64,000 nt of DNA from Lacrimispora amygdalina. Its GTDB lineage: Bacteria; Bacillota; Clostridia; Lachnospirales; Lachnospiraceae. Position 1 is the stretch's first letter, and every line of letters starts with the position of its first letter. This document shows positions 32,644-41,157 of the stretch, piece after piece. The notes beneath the pieces were generated by a model. That model made no database searches and was not told the origin of the DNA. It was given only the letters and a program-made list of their open reading frames with translations. Both the position numbers and the translations under genes were made by a program. The stretch covers positions 1 through 64,000 of the forward strand of contig NZ_QOHO01000107.1 of the NCBI RefSeq assembly GCF_003432035.1. The letters run 5' to 3'.

Positions 32644-33801
32644 TTATCCTTTCCCGGTTTTGAATGTATGATATCTTACAACAATTTTCGCATCTATTCT
32701 TATCAAGTCAGATTTACGGAAATCAGTTTTTCCGTCAATTTCAACACTTTCAACAGAATCTTCTTTTACAAGCCATCCCTTACTTAAATCAGGAATTGCA
32801 ATTCTTTCGATATTTACAAAACCCGCATTAGAAAACTCCCATGATATATCATCGACGTCTTTCCTTTTAGCTCCTCTTGATGTGATCGGAGGTTTCTGCC
32901 TTTTCATCATGTGATAGACAACTTCTATACTGGCTGAATAAGGGAATTGAGTATCCTTATCAAATACCTCAACTCCATTAAAGGAAACTTTATCCACGAT
33001 CCCTTCTCGTGCCTTTTCATCCGCAGAAAGATCTTCTACAATTCGAGTCGCTATATTATGAAACTCCTGTGCTTCAAGTATGCGAACAACATCGGAATAA
33101 TTCATACTTCGGCAGGCATCCGCAGCAATGCCTGCAGTCTGCTTTTTGCCCGTCAGTGTTCTCCAAAGCTTCTTACGGCTCTCTCTTCTTTTCTCCGCCT
33201 TTATTCTTTGTTCTTCTTCCCTTTTCTGTTGCTCTTCCTGCCGTCTACGGGCTTCTTCAGCTCTTTGCCTCGCCAATTCCTCCTGCCGTCTTCGTGCTTC
33301 TTCGGCTCTCTGCTTGGCAGCTTCTCTCATTCTTTCCTGATATTCTTCTGAATCATAATATGATTCTTCCTCTTCATCGCTGTCGGAATCATAAGATGAA
33401 AAACCGCTGTAATCTATTTCATCTTCTTCGTCTTCATCTTCGTCAACCACATCAAATTCTGCACCGCTATAATCACGGTGAAGTTCAGCATCACATTCCG
33501 TACATGTCCAATCATAGGAATACTCATTGTATCCAGATTGCTTAAAAAGACTGACGCCGCAGTTTGGGCATTTGTGTTCATCATCAACAACAGTGAACGG
33601 ATCACTGCTATATTCCCTATGCAGTTCAGCATTACATTCAGTACATGTCCAGTTTTCCTCGTAATCACTAAATCCCCATTGGTTTTTTAGATATGCTCCA
33701 CAGTTTGGGCATTTTTCATCATCATCGACCTCGGTGAACTCATCACTTGAATAATCTCTGTGAAGCAAAGCGCTGCACTCTGAACACGTATAATCATTCA
33801 T
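32644..33801 (-). CDS. Multi-zinc-ribbon protein with coiled coil and two PASTA-like domains
   Basis: A 385-residue protein. Three tandem Cys-rich repeats of about 55 residues run from residue 5 (CSEC...CPNCG, CTEC...CPNCG, CTEC) with the spacer LHRDYSS repeated. An acidic linker (DEDEDEEDE), an Arg/Glu/Gln coiled coil (residues about 175-235) and two related C-terminal domains (VVRILEAQEFHNIATRIVEDL and WEFSNAGFVNIERIAIPDL, each ending V-x-x-YH) follow. The reading frame continues upstream into a severed oxidoreductase, but AAGGA ten bases before the ATG at 33801 indicates an independent start. First gene of the kinase unit. Confidence 0.75.
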   Translation of the reverse strand: MNDYTCSECSALLHRDYSSDEFTEVDDDEKCPNCGAYLKNQWGFSDYEENWTCTECNAELHREYSSDPFTVVDDEHKCPNCGVSLFKQSGYNEYSYDWTCTECDAELHRDYSGAEFDVVDEDEDEEDEIDYSGFSSYDSDSDEEEESYYDSEEYQERMREAAKQRAEEARRRQEELARQRAEEARRRQEEQQKREEEQRIKAEKRRESRKKLWRTLTGKKQTAGIAADACRSMNYSDVVRILEAQEFHNIATRIVEDLSADEKAREGIVDKVSFNGVEVFDKDTQFPYSASIEVVYHMMKRQKPPITSRGAKRKDVDDISWEFSNAGFVNIERIAIPDLSKGWLVKEDSVESVEIDGKTDFRKSDLIRIDAKIVVRYHTFKTGKG

Positions 33802-34239
33802 ATTTATATATTCCTTTATCCGAAAAGTGTCTTCTACAGTACGAAGTGTAAAAAGTTTATCCATACCTACTCCGGGAAGTCTCGGCTGTGTTGGCTTTGC
33901 ACCTGGAGAGAGGATCAGCTTATCATAGTTTTCTTCAAATATCTCACCATTCTCTAAATTTTTCACTGAAACCGTTTTTCGTTCCGGATGTATGGAGATA
34001 ACTTCATGATGAATTTTCATGTTAATACGGAATCGTTTAAAAAAACTCTCTGGTGTCTGTAGTGTAAGTTCTTCCGGGTCTGTGATCACGTCTCCGATAT
34101 AATATGGAAGCCCACAATTCGCATAGGATATGTATCCGGATCTTTCAAACACAGTAATTTCTGCATGTTCATCCAATCTTCGTATTCTTGCTGCAGCTGT
34201 AGCTCCTCCGGCTACACCGCCTACGATTATTACCTTCAT
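33802..34239 (-). pseudogene. CoA-disulfide reductase-like oxidoreductase, N-terminal fragment
   Basis: About 146 residues of an FAD/NAD(P)-dependent disulfide reductase: the FAD-binding GGVAGGATAAARIRRLDE near residues 6-23, the redox Cys in YANCGLPYYIGD near residue 43, and KLILSPGAKPTQP. The sequence stops matching at IKEYIN, just before the NAD-binding domain. It then passes in frame, without stop, into the zinc-ribbon cargo gene of the mobile element. The fragment lacks NAD-binding and dimer domains and cannot work. RBS AGGTGG supports the ATG at 34239. It lies two bases after the rhodanese gene. Confidence 0.85.
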
Positions 34240-34240
34240 C

Positions 34241-34561
34241 TTATTTTTCCACCTTTCCTGAATAAGCAGCAATGCCACCAATATTATTTACTTTAGAATA
34301 TCCCATTCGTTGCAACATCCCAGTTGCTTGACGACTTCGGGCTCCGGAATAACAGTATACAAACAGCGGTATTTCTGTATTCTTCACTACCGAAACAACA
34401 TTGTTAAGTTGTTGCAATGGCACATTTTTACTTTCTGGTATATGCCCTTCCTGATATTCCTGCGGCGTACGAACATCCAGCAGAACTGCACCAGCAGTCT
34501 TTTTATATTCCTCTATCCCTTGATTAATATTCGCCTGTTTTAAAAAATCAAAAAATCCCAT
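34241..34561 (-). CDS. Rhodanese-like domain protein
   Basis: A single-domain sulfurtransferase of 106 residues. It has LLDVRTPQEYQEGHIPESKNVPL and the active-site loop YCYSGARSRQA with Cys near residue 70. It transfers sulfane sulfur and often works with thioredoxin and CoA-disulfide reductase in persulfide metabolism. These are its operon neighbours: thioredoxin 12 bases upstream and the reductase fragment 1 base downstream. RBS AAGGAGG precedes the ATG. Intact, so only the reductase step of the operon is lost. Confidence 0.92.
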   Translation of the reverse strand: MGFFDFLKQANINQGIEEYKKTAGAVLLDVRTPQEYQEGHIPESKNVPLQQLNNVVSVVKNTEIPLFVYCYSGARSRQATGMLQRMGYSKVNNIGGIAAYSGKVEK

Positions 34562-34573
34562 TAACGCACCTCC

Positions 34574-34879
34574 TTAAAGCATCTCTAAGATTGCCTTCTT
34601 AGGTCTTGCCCCTGAAACTTTTGTTACAATCTTCCCATTCTTCATAACCACCAAAGTTGGAATACTCATAATACCAAATTTACTTGCCAGTTCTGGCTGC
34701 TCATCCACATTGATCTTTCCAACTTTGATATCAGGGCGTTCACTTGCTATCTCCTCTATGATAGGAGCCACCATACGACAAGGAGCACACCAAGGAGCCC
34801 AAAAGTCTAAAAGAACGGTTTTCTCGGAATCCATTATTTCATTCTGAAAATTATTTTTATTGATATTAATAGCAGACAT
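34574..34879 (-). CDS. trxA: Thioredoxin
   Basis: A 101-residue thioredoxin with the active site WAPWCAPCRMVAP (Cys31 and Cys34; Ala replaces the usual Gly), followed by the fold markers KINVDEQPELASKFGIMSIPT with cis-Pro and VSGARPKKAI. It reduces disulfides or persulfides in the cytosol. It is the first gene of a thioredoxin-rhodanese-CoA-disulfide reductase operon. The RBS GGAGGA and a TATAAT box (34915-34920 on the minus strand) precede it. Confidence 0.93.
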   Translation of the reverse strand: MSAININKNNFQNEIMDSEKTVLLDFWAPWCAPCRMVAPIIEEIASERPDIKVGKINVDEQPELASKFGIMSIPTLVVMKNGKIVTKVSGARPKKAILEML

Positions 34880-34914
34880 TTTACAGTCCTCCTTGTTTTT
34901 TCTTTTGTGGCTTT

Positions 34915-34960
34915 ATTATAATCTGAAATTCATTTGTTTTCTGTGATATCATCACATTAT
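34915..34960 (-). promoter_or_regulatory. Promoter and dyads of thioredoxin-rhodanese operon
   Basis: A perfect -10 box TATAAT (34915-34920, minus strand) lies about 35 bases before the trxA start. No strong -35 is seen; in its place is the dyad GTGAT-N3-ATCAC (34943-34955), and further upstream a second AT-rich dyad (TTATCATGATTAA). A repressor or activator site overlapping -35 is plausible, as in persulfide-responsive operons, but the regulator is not identifiable. Confidence 0.5.
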
Positions 34961-34984
34961 TATCATGATTAATTTTTAACTAAT

Positions 34985-35545
34985 TTATTTTTTCATCTTA
35001 TGATCTGATGGCAGTCTCACTTCTCCGGTCCTTTTCTTCATAATCGAGTTCTGTGTCTCCATCTGTGTTGGAATATAATCGCTTTCCTGCAGAAATGCAC
35101 CTGCCGCCTCAGCATATGATTCATATCCAGCTGCTTTCATCCTCTTCAACATTTTTGCCAAAGCACTGTTCTTGTCTCTACTCACCTGACGTGTGCTGAT
35201 GCCCAGTTCCTCTGCTGTTTCTTTAACCTGTTTTCCCATGATAAAATAATCGCTCACGATTTTCTTTTCTTTCTCTGTCAGATCGCTGAAGAGTTCTTTA
35301 AAGAAGATCTCAGTTGTAATATCCGATGCAATGTCACGTCCACTATCTGCGATAAAGTCTGTCGCACAACCGTTTTCTGATTCTAATCCACAAAATAATA
35401 CTGTATTATTTCTCTGATGCTGCTGATCAAACATATAATGTTCCTTATTATAAAAAATATTAAGAACTTCCAGCTCTTCTGCTGTAATATTAGCGTATTT
35501 CACCTTCTGATATCTGTCGTAAAATGTGTATTTTCTTTCTTCCAT
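34985..35545 (-). CDS. Sigma-70-like/ArpU-type regulator
   Basis: A 186-residue protein with a C-terminal region-4-like HTH: LFSDLTEKEKKIVSDYFIMGKQVKETAEELGISTRQVSRDKNSALAKMLKRMKAAG. The N-terminal half has YDRYQKVKYANITAEELEVLNIFYNKEHYMFD. Such short sigma-like proteins are common in phage-like or plasmid-like DNA of Clostridia. It lies between the thioredoxin operon and the terminators at 35716-35802. Function is inferred from fold only. Confidence 0.75.
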   Translation of the reverse strand: MEERKYTFYDRYQKVKYANITAEELEVLNIFYNKEHYMFDQQHQRNNTVLFCGLESENGCATDFIADSGRDIASDITTEIFFKELFSDLTEKEKKIVSDYFIMGKQVKETAEELGISTRQVSRDKNSALAKMLKRMKAAGYESYAEAAGAFLQESDYIPTQMETQNSIMKKRTGEVRLPSDHKMKK

Positions 35546-35715
35546 GATTGTTTCTCCGATTTGTCGTTTTTGTTGATTTGATTTGTGACAAATCGAAAAT
35601 CATGGATATCTGGCATAATGCCTGCCTCTTCCCTGCATCTTGATATGCTCTTCCTTTCCGGCATCTACCTGTTAAAAAGGAAGCTTTTTCAAATCTGCAA
35701 CCTGTTTTTGGGTAT

Positions 35716-35746
35716 AAAAAAAGGCCATGCCCTTCCGGGCACAGCC
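35716..35746 (-). terminator. Rho-independent terminator
   Basis: On the minus strand GGCTGTGCCC pairs with GGGCATGGCC around GGAA and is followed by seven T. This GNRA-type-loop hairpin is the second of two stacked terminators below the DUF6361-PLD-helicase-ArpU transcript. Confidence 0.85.
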
Positions 35747-35766
35747 TGACGCCTTAAAATTTGAGA

Positions 35767-35802
35767 AAAGAAAAACCTCCGCAAACATTACGTCTGCGAA
35801 GG
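35767..35802 (-). terminator. Rho-independent terminator
   Basis: On the minus strand CCTTCGCA pairs with TGCGGAGG (one mismatch) around an 11-base loop and is followed by TTTTTCTTTT. It ends the leftward operon whose last gene stops at 35877. Confidence 0.8.
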
Positions 35803-35876
35803 TCTATTTCTCTCAGCATATCAATTCTAACATGCACGTATTTTCATTGTAATACCATTCACATGCCAGTTTACTG

Positions 35877-36353
35877 TCAGTTCACTGCCACTTTACTTCC
35901 ACTTTTCTTCCAGTTTATTTCCTCCATCTTATTCTGTATCTTTTCCGGACGTGTAAATGCCCAGAGCATTGTTGCATACAAACGGATTGCTTTCTTACGG
36001 TTTCGATAATAAGTAGTGCTTGGCATATCATCCAGCATCAGCATCACATCTTCATTGGTATTTCCTGCTTCAAAATATCTATATTTCAAAAGCCGATAAT
36101 ACAGCTGTCCATTTTTTGGATAATCCCTCAAAGCTATCAGGGAATCTCTCATGATTTCCAGCAAACAGAGATTCATATCATTATTCAGAAGCTTTTCCTG
36201 GATTCTGCGTTTCTCTGCAGTCGCATCGAAATCTACCAGATCATATAACATTTCCTTCAGATGCTTCCCTTCCTCTGCATACATTTCATAATCTATATCC
36301 ACAAGGTTCTTCTCAATACGGAACATTACTTTTGTCTTTGACTTCATCATCAA
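35877..36353 (-). CDS. ArpU/DUF1492-like phage-type regulator
   Basis: A 158-residue protein resembling the ArpU/RinA/DUF1492 group of phage transcription regulators. N-terminal helices (LVDIDYEMYAEEGKHLKEMLYDLVDFDATAEKRRIQEKLLNNDM) precede a sigma-4-like HTH (RYFEAGNTNEDVMLMLDDMPSTTYYRNRKKAIRLYATMLWAF). Its start lies 40 bases inside the truncated helicase gene in another frame, exactly where the helicase homology ends. This suggests a deletion that fused the two loci. It probably entered with phage DNA. Confidence 0.65.
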   Translation of the reverse strand: MMMKSKTKVMFRIEKNLVDIDYEMYAEEGKHLKEMLYDLVDFDATAEKRRIQEKLLNNDMNLCLLEIMRDSLIALRDYPKNGQLYYRLLKYRYFEAGNTNEDVMLMLDDMPSTTYYRNRKKAIRLYATMLWAFTRPEKIQNKMEEINWKKSGSKVAVN

Positions 36354-37368
36354 AAAGAAAGTTCATAACCTGAAAAAACTCTGCATAATGCTCATCAAGC
36401 TGATTTTCATCTATCTCTTCAAGGGTAGAATACAATTTATATGGTGTAGCCGACAACAGAAGTACCCTTGTATCATGTCCACTAAGGAAACTGTGTGCAA
36501 GAATACCAAGCTCACTGTCATCGGATGACAAAAGAAACTTAAATCTCTGAAACTCATCCATGATTACCAGATCCGGCTCAAGCATAGATACACTGATTCT
36601 CGCAAACATCACACGAAGCTTATTCATCACATAGTAATTGGAATATGTAAGCTGTTTATTGTATCTTCTTTCATGCAAATGATTAAGCAGCATGTCCCTT
36701 ATACTTTCATACTCCTGATAATTAAGGATTTTTTCTATCACATTTTGTGGATAGACACCCTTCGTCATCTTTTCGCATTCTGCCACACGATTTTCAAAGT
36801 TCCATTTTGCCCATCCATCCCATGCTTTTACAGCATCCATTATCATAAATTTTTCAAGAGAAGTTACATGTCCTTTAAAGTCCGGCATTCTCCTTAAAAT
36901 GGCATACATAAGTGCTCTTTCCTGCACACTTCCACCTCCGGTGGTCATGCGGAAAGATGTTTCCGGTGTAAGTGGGATAAGCTGTATAAAACCTTCCTTT
37001 ATCTGCGGATCATTTTCCTGCTCAGTAATCTTTAAATGCTGCATAGACAGTCTGGTATCTGATACTGAGCCGATGGCATTCTTTCCTGTTACATCAAGTT
37101 TTCTGATATTCTGATTTGCTATGTTCTGATTAGAGCAGATATAAATTACCTTAAACAGATCATCTTTCTCTTCGATTCTAAGTCTTGCTGTCTTTACAAT
37201 TGCTCCTCTGGCAATAAGAGTTTTTCCCATACCCACTTCATCTGCTACAAGCACACGATTCTGATTATGCCGGAACAGATAATCCACTCTCTCCACAGTC
37301 GCTCTTTGAAAATCCTTCAGACCGGAAAGGGTACGCTTTTCAATTTCATCTATATTAAATTGTAACAT
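36313..37368 (-). pseudogene. SNF2-type helicase, truncated after first RecA-like domain
   Basis: A 351-residue frame containing Q-motif-like LKDFQRATVERV, Walker A VADEVGMGKTLIARG (residues about 41-55), DEFQRF as motif II (VIMDEFQRFKFL) and motif III LLLSATPYKLYS. It then ends in NFLFDDEVKDKSNVPY. The second RecA-like domain with motifs IV-VI is missing, although members of this type reach about 1000 residues. Without it no helicase cycle is possible. It forms an operon with the PLD protein (12-base gap). The missing part was probably deleted at the junction with the ArpU-like gene. Confidence 0.8.
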
Positions 37369-37380
37369 GACATCACCTCG

Positions 37381-39234
37381 TTATCTTCTGATTTTCAAAG
37401 TATTACAAAAAGTCTCATACAGTTCACGGAATTCATCCGGTATAATATCCTTATCTGTAACCATCTTAAGCACATATCCAATGTCTTTTATTCTTTCCGG
37501 CCCTTCTACAGATGTCTTTAACATCTTTTCATAGAGTGCCGGCATTGCATCACTCGAATTGGCAAAAAAGCCGGATTCTCCCATCTGCTTTCCTTCAAGC
37601 ATAGATGCTACATAATCATCACCAAGTACAAACGCTATGTACTCAACAAATGATGCCCTATCTTTTACCACACTGTTTACTGCAGCACTTTCTCTGTCAT
37701 CCGGGAAACCACTTGTAGGGATCATAATAATTCTGCGAATTGTATCATCACCTGATCTTGCAGTAATCTCATAGAACTCTGATAACTGCAAGATCTCAAG
37801 CTCTGAAAACTCTATATGTTCTGACAATGTCTGCTCCTGCTTTGAATTAAATGGTGATACTGTAACCTCACTATCAGATTCAATACCACTGAACTCAACC
37901 TCTATCTTGTACTTTCCAGCATTCTCATTATCTTCTGAAATTACAGCCTGCCTTTTCACTCGGCACAAGTCCTTAATTTTCTGCTCCAGCAGATTTCTAT
38001 TGTCACTTTCTGTTTCCAAAACAGCATCCGCTACTGTAACCTGCTCAAATGGATTCTTTGCATCTCCTACCGGTCCACAGAATATATCCTCTAAGAATTT
38101 ATCCCCATTCAGATACATATTCTTTGTACCAAGCCACAGCATCATTTCAACATTTTTATTAATTGCAGAATAGGAAGCATTCATGGAACCAAGATACAGG
38201 TCAACATCTGAATATTTCCTTCTCAGATAGATTTTTGCATGAATATCCTGTTTCTTTTTATCTGCGAGTTCATCTGAAATTTCTTCCTCACCATCTATAA
38301 TCTCATCCTTTAATGCATAGATGGTAAAATTATCTACATCTGATGCTTTGAGTTTTCCAAGCTCAGAACGTCTCGTAACAAGTGTTCTCTTACAGTCCGA
38401 CAATGCCCTGTCTGTCAGGTTAAAATCTGCAATCACACTTTCTGATAAAAACGGAGACATCACTACAAGCTCATTAAATGTCGAATTGGCATTTCCTCTT
38501 TCCTTGCAGAATAGGATATCCTCCTGCATCCGGTAAGCATTTTTTCCAATACCAAGTGGAAGCACTTCAAAATCCTCTCCAAATATTTTACTATCAAGTG
38601 AAAAGGATACATCCTTAATGTCTGCACATAATCCACGAATCAGGTTTCTTTTCTTTCCGGCATTATTGCTGGTATTATGCACATTCATTACAAGATAATC
38701 CAGAAAATCACAGATAGGCTGAGTCTTTTTCTTCTGTCTGACATTTTTACTGCTATCCATTGCAAAGCTGATATCCCAGCTCCTGTCAAAAGTCAGATTT
38801 CTGCTCATTACCACAAAACGATATTTTTTATCTCCATCAGCGTTTACATATGCTAATACCCATGTTTTCGGATGAAATGACGGATATCGACCAAGCTGTC
38901 TATCTTTTGGCAGTGCGACCTCTACTACCATTTTCTCTAATAAAATAGATAGTGCAGTCGGTTTTGTTGGCACTTTAATCTGTCCTGCTTCACAAAACAG
39001 CACGATTTTATCTGATACCTTCTGCAATGCATTCAGCATACCAATTGGATTTTGCATAAGCTTACTATCTGTTTCTTCAGATAATCCAAGACATATCGCC
39101 ACAGCTGTGAGTGCTTCCAGGTCAAGTGAATATGTAGTGCCTACTGCTCTGTCCAATCTATATCCGTCCGGAGGCATCAAAATACCGCTGTAATCCGTTC
39201 TATCTCGGTTTGAATCCGGTCTAAACATCAGCAC
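37381..39234 (-). CDS. Phospholipase D-family nuclease-like protein
   Basis: A 617-residue protein with two half-sites typical of PLD-family enzymes: YPSFHPKTWVLAYV (H-x-K, residues about 118-131) and DIHAKIYLRRKYSDVDLYLGSMNASYSAINKNVEMM (H-x-K then G-S-x-N, residues about 330-370). The remaining domains are unassigned. Proteins with this layout accompany DUF6361 proteins and SNF2-type helicases in predicted defence loci, where the PLD fold acts on nucleic acid. It overlaps the DUF6361 gene by 14 bases. It looks intact. Confidence 0.82.
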   Translation of the reverse strand: MLMFRPDSNRDRTDYSGILMPPDGYRLDRAVGTTYSLDLEALTAVAICLGLSEETDSKLMQNPIGMLNALQKVSDKIVLFCEAGQIKVPTKPTALSILLEKMVVEVALPKDRQLGRYPSFHPKTWVLAYVNADGDKKYRFVVMSRNLTFDRSWDISFAMDSSKNVRQKKKTQPICDFLDYLVMNVHNTSNNAGKKRNLIRGLCADIKDVSFSLDSKIFGEDFEVLPLGIGKNAYRMQEDILFCKERGNANSTFNELVVMSPFLSESVIADFNLTDRALSDCKRTLVTRRSELGKLKASDVDNFTIYALKDEIIDGEEEISDELADKKKQDIHAKIYLRRKYSDVDLYLGSMNASYSAINKNVEMMLWLGTKNMYLNGDKFLEDIFCGPVGDAKNPFEQVTVADAVLETESDNRNLLEQKIKDLCRVKRQAVISEDNENAGKYKIEVEFSGIESDSEVTVSPFNSKQEQTLSEHIEFSELEILQLSEFYEITARSGDDTIRRIIMIPTSGFPDDRESAAVNSVVKDRASFVEYIAFVLGDDYVASMLEGKQMGESGFFANSSDAMPALYEKMLKTSVEGPERIKDIGYVLKMVTDKDIIPDEFRELYETFCNTLKIRR

Positions 39235-40423
39235 TCACCTCCCCGGCATAGATGTCATTCACAATTCTTCTGGCATTCGAGAATCTGTAATCGAGCATTC
39301 CACCGCCTACCCATTTTGAATGATCAAATTCCTTTGTTCTGCTTAACTTCGCTCTGGCTGCTCCTTTCAGGCTCCGTTCCCTCTTGCGAATCAGTTCATC
39401 AGCCATATCAATATCTAATGTAATAAATGCTGCTTGTATCCCACATAGAAAGCTCTTTGCCCTTGGATTGATCAACTGGAATTCTCCAAACACTGCATCC
39501 AGATCTACTGTCGCATTATGCCTTATATCCGGAAGCAACCTGCTCCATTCATCATTTGCGTATGTATTCTCGTCTTCTGAAAGCATGACATTGTATCTTA
39601 CTCTCGCCATATACACCAGATTATTAAAATCGCAGGCAAGCTTCATCATATATGCCAGCTTTTCACCTACTTTTTCCGATAGTTCAGCCGTTAAAGAAGC
39701 AAAATCATCATATTCATTCAAATCAATACGATTTTTCAATACATATTCCAAAAGAGACCCTTTCGTTGACTTCTGAATCTGCTTATCCAGATAGAATGCT
39801 TCCTCCTGCGTCAGCTCTATTGTAAGGTTGTCTCTCCAATCATCATGATAAATCGGAAGATTCCAGAATCTAATATTGCCGATGTCTCCTGCATCCGAAT
39901 CATCCTTATCATTTTCCTCTGCATCATCATTCCTGTTTCCCAACCGGCTGACAGACTTCTGTTCTTTTAGCTTTACCGCCAATGAAACATACTCCGGTAT
40001 AGACAGACCATAATCACAGAATATTCCAAAGGTACGAATTCCATTCCAGTAGATATCTGATGGTTTTCTTGCCACCCAGCCCTTTGGCAATACACGACTT
40101 CCAATAACACCTTCTGCCTTGGGATCTGCTTCTAACAATCTGATGCCACAATCTTTTTCAGCAGAATCTATAGCTCTTAAAACTCTATTTGCATCCTTTC
40201 CATACCTGCCATCAACAGCCTCCCTTAACATATATGGAACAATAAGGAAGTACTTTGCTCTAGTCTGGATGGTAGATGTCCCCGGAAAGAAATAATTGGC
40301 AAAAGCATCACGAATAACGCCGATTCCAAGTTCATCGACTGCTCCCTGTTCACTCAGAAGGTTAATCACATCGAATGCCTTCTGCCGGTCTTCTTTTGAA
40401 AAATCTATCCATCCTAACTGCAT
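39221..40423 (-). CDS. DUF6361 family protein
   Basis: A 400-residue soluble protein. The N-terminal block LGWIDFSKEDRQKAFDVINLLSEQGAVDELGIGVIRDAFANYFFPGTSTIQTRAKYFLIVPYMLRE is characteristic of DUF6361. The C-terminal end has KWVGGGMLDYRFSNARRIVNDI. The family has no known reaction but is found with PLD-fold proteins and helicases in three-gene defence systems (I recall the Azaca type as one such candidate; this needs checking). The gene appears intact and is 12 bases from the HsdR remnant. Confidence 0.82.
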   Translation of the reverse strand: MQLGWIDFSKEDRQKAFDVINLLSEQGAVDELGIGVIRDAFANYFFPGTSTIQTRAKYFLIVPYMLREAVDGRYGKDANRVLRAIDSAEKDCGIRLLEADPKAEGVIGSRVLPKGWVARKPSDIYWNGIRTFGIFCDYGLSIPEYVSLAVKLKEQKSVSRLGNRNDDAEENDKDDSDAGDIGNIRFWNLPIYHDDWRDNLTIELTQEEAFYLDKQIQKSTKGSLLEYVLKNRIDLNEYDDFASLTAELSEKVGEKLAYMMKLACDFNNLVYMARVRYNVMLSEDENTYANDEWSRLLPDIRHNATVDLDAVFGEFQLINPRAKSFLCGIQAAFITLDIDMADELIRKRERSLKGAARAKLSRTKEFDHSKWVGGGMLDYRFSNARRIVNDIYAGEVSADV

Positions 40424-40435
40424 GTTTTCACTTCC

Positions 40436-41086
40436 TTATTTCTTCGTCAAATATGTATCTTCCACATAAGTCTCCGGTGTCGCCTCTTCAATTACTCCCG
40501 ACTTTGGATCAAAGATATATTTCTTCTTCAATCTCTCATACAATACAGAACCTACAGTCTCCATTACCTGCCTCATCATATCAGGATCATCAAACAGTTT
40601 TCTGAAAAACTGGTCATTCTGCTCATATCTGTCTGCTGCCATATTCGGAAAATCCTTTTCAAATAACAGCATAAATGTTGCCCTGTCATTGTTCTTTGCG
40701 TAGCTCTGCCATTTCTCCTGATTGGCATAATCATTTTCCATCTGAACAAGAACTTTATCCATCTCTGTAAAATGAGTGCCATACTTTTCGTTTATCTTAT
40801 CAATGATTACTGTCAACGGGTCTTTCTTAGGCTCTCTATGACCGGAATCACCGGAGATAGGTGTATATCCGCCTTCTGTGCTTTCAAGCTCTATCGGACC
40901 TTCAAAGTCTTTTTCCAGCTTATAGTATTCAAGAAGAACTTTGTCATCAATATTTATCTTCTCTCCACCATGTCCCTTAGGAAGCATTGTGTATAAGAAT
41001 TTTGAATAAATACTGAATCTATGAATATCCTTGTCAAATCTGAGATTCCATCCGGAAAATCGCTTTCTTACCATACTCAGCCCCAA
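40436..41086 (-). pseudogene. Type I restriction HsdR-like C-terminal remnant
   Basis: A 216-codon frame matching only the extreme C-terminal helical region of type I restriction R subunits: FLYTMLPKGHGGEKINIDDKVLLEYYKLEKDFEGPIELE, LTVIIDKINEKYGTHFTEMDKVLVQMENDYAN and ADRYEQNDQFFRKLFDDPDMMRQVMETVGSVLYERLKKK. Nuclease and helicase domains (about 800 residues) are absent upstream, where the GNAT gene begins on the other strand. The remnant is a deletion product, although it could still be translated. It shows that a type I restriction locus once stood next to the DUF6361 operon. Confidence 0.75.
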
Positions 41087-41157
41087 AAGCGGGATACTCT
41101 CTGTAAAGAAATAAATCCGAATGACAGAATCACTGACTGAAGAAAGGAGGTCATTCT

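Larger units (their letters stand above)
18546..33801. mobile_element. Integrative mobilizable element carrying a zinc-ribbon/kinase cluster
   Basis: The unit contains a Tn916-type tyrosine integrase with arm-type repeats at one end, control genes (ribbon-helix-helix, DUF6462, HTH, sigma factor), an oriT-like region, MobC and a relaxase, but no type IV secretion genes. It should therefore move with help from a conjugative element. Cargo is an AbiE-type pair and eight zinc-ribbon/kinase genes. The right edge is placed at 33801 because the cargo gene there begins inside a severed oxidoreductase gene. The left edge is approximate; the C-terminal half of that oxidoreductase is not found next to the integrase, so boundaries may have been rearranged. 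Confidence 0.6.

Noticed and set aside
32644-34281. A single 545-residue oxidoreductase/zinc-ribbon protein
   Set aside because: The frame is open, but homology switches sharply at residue 160 and the zinc-ribbon part has its own start codon and ribosome binding site; treated as a junction of two genes.
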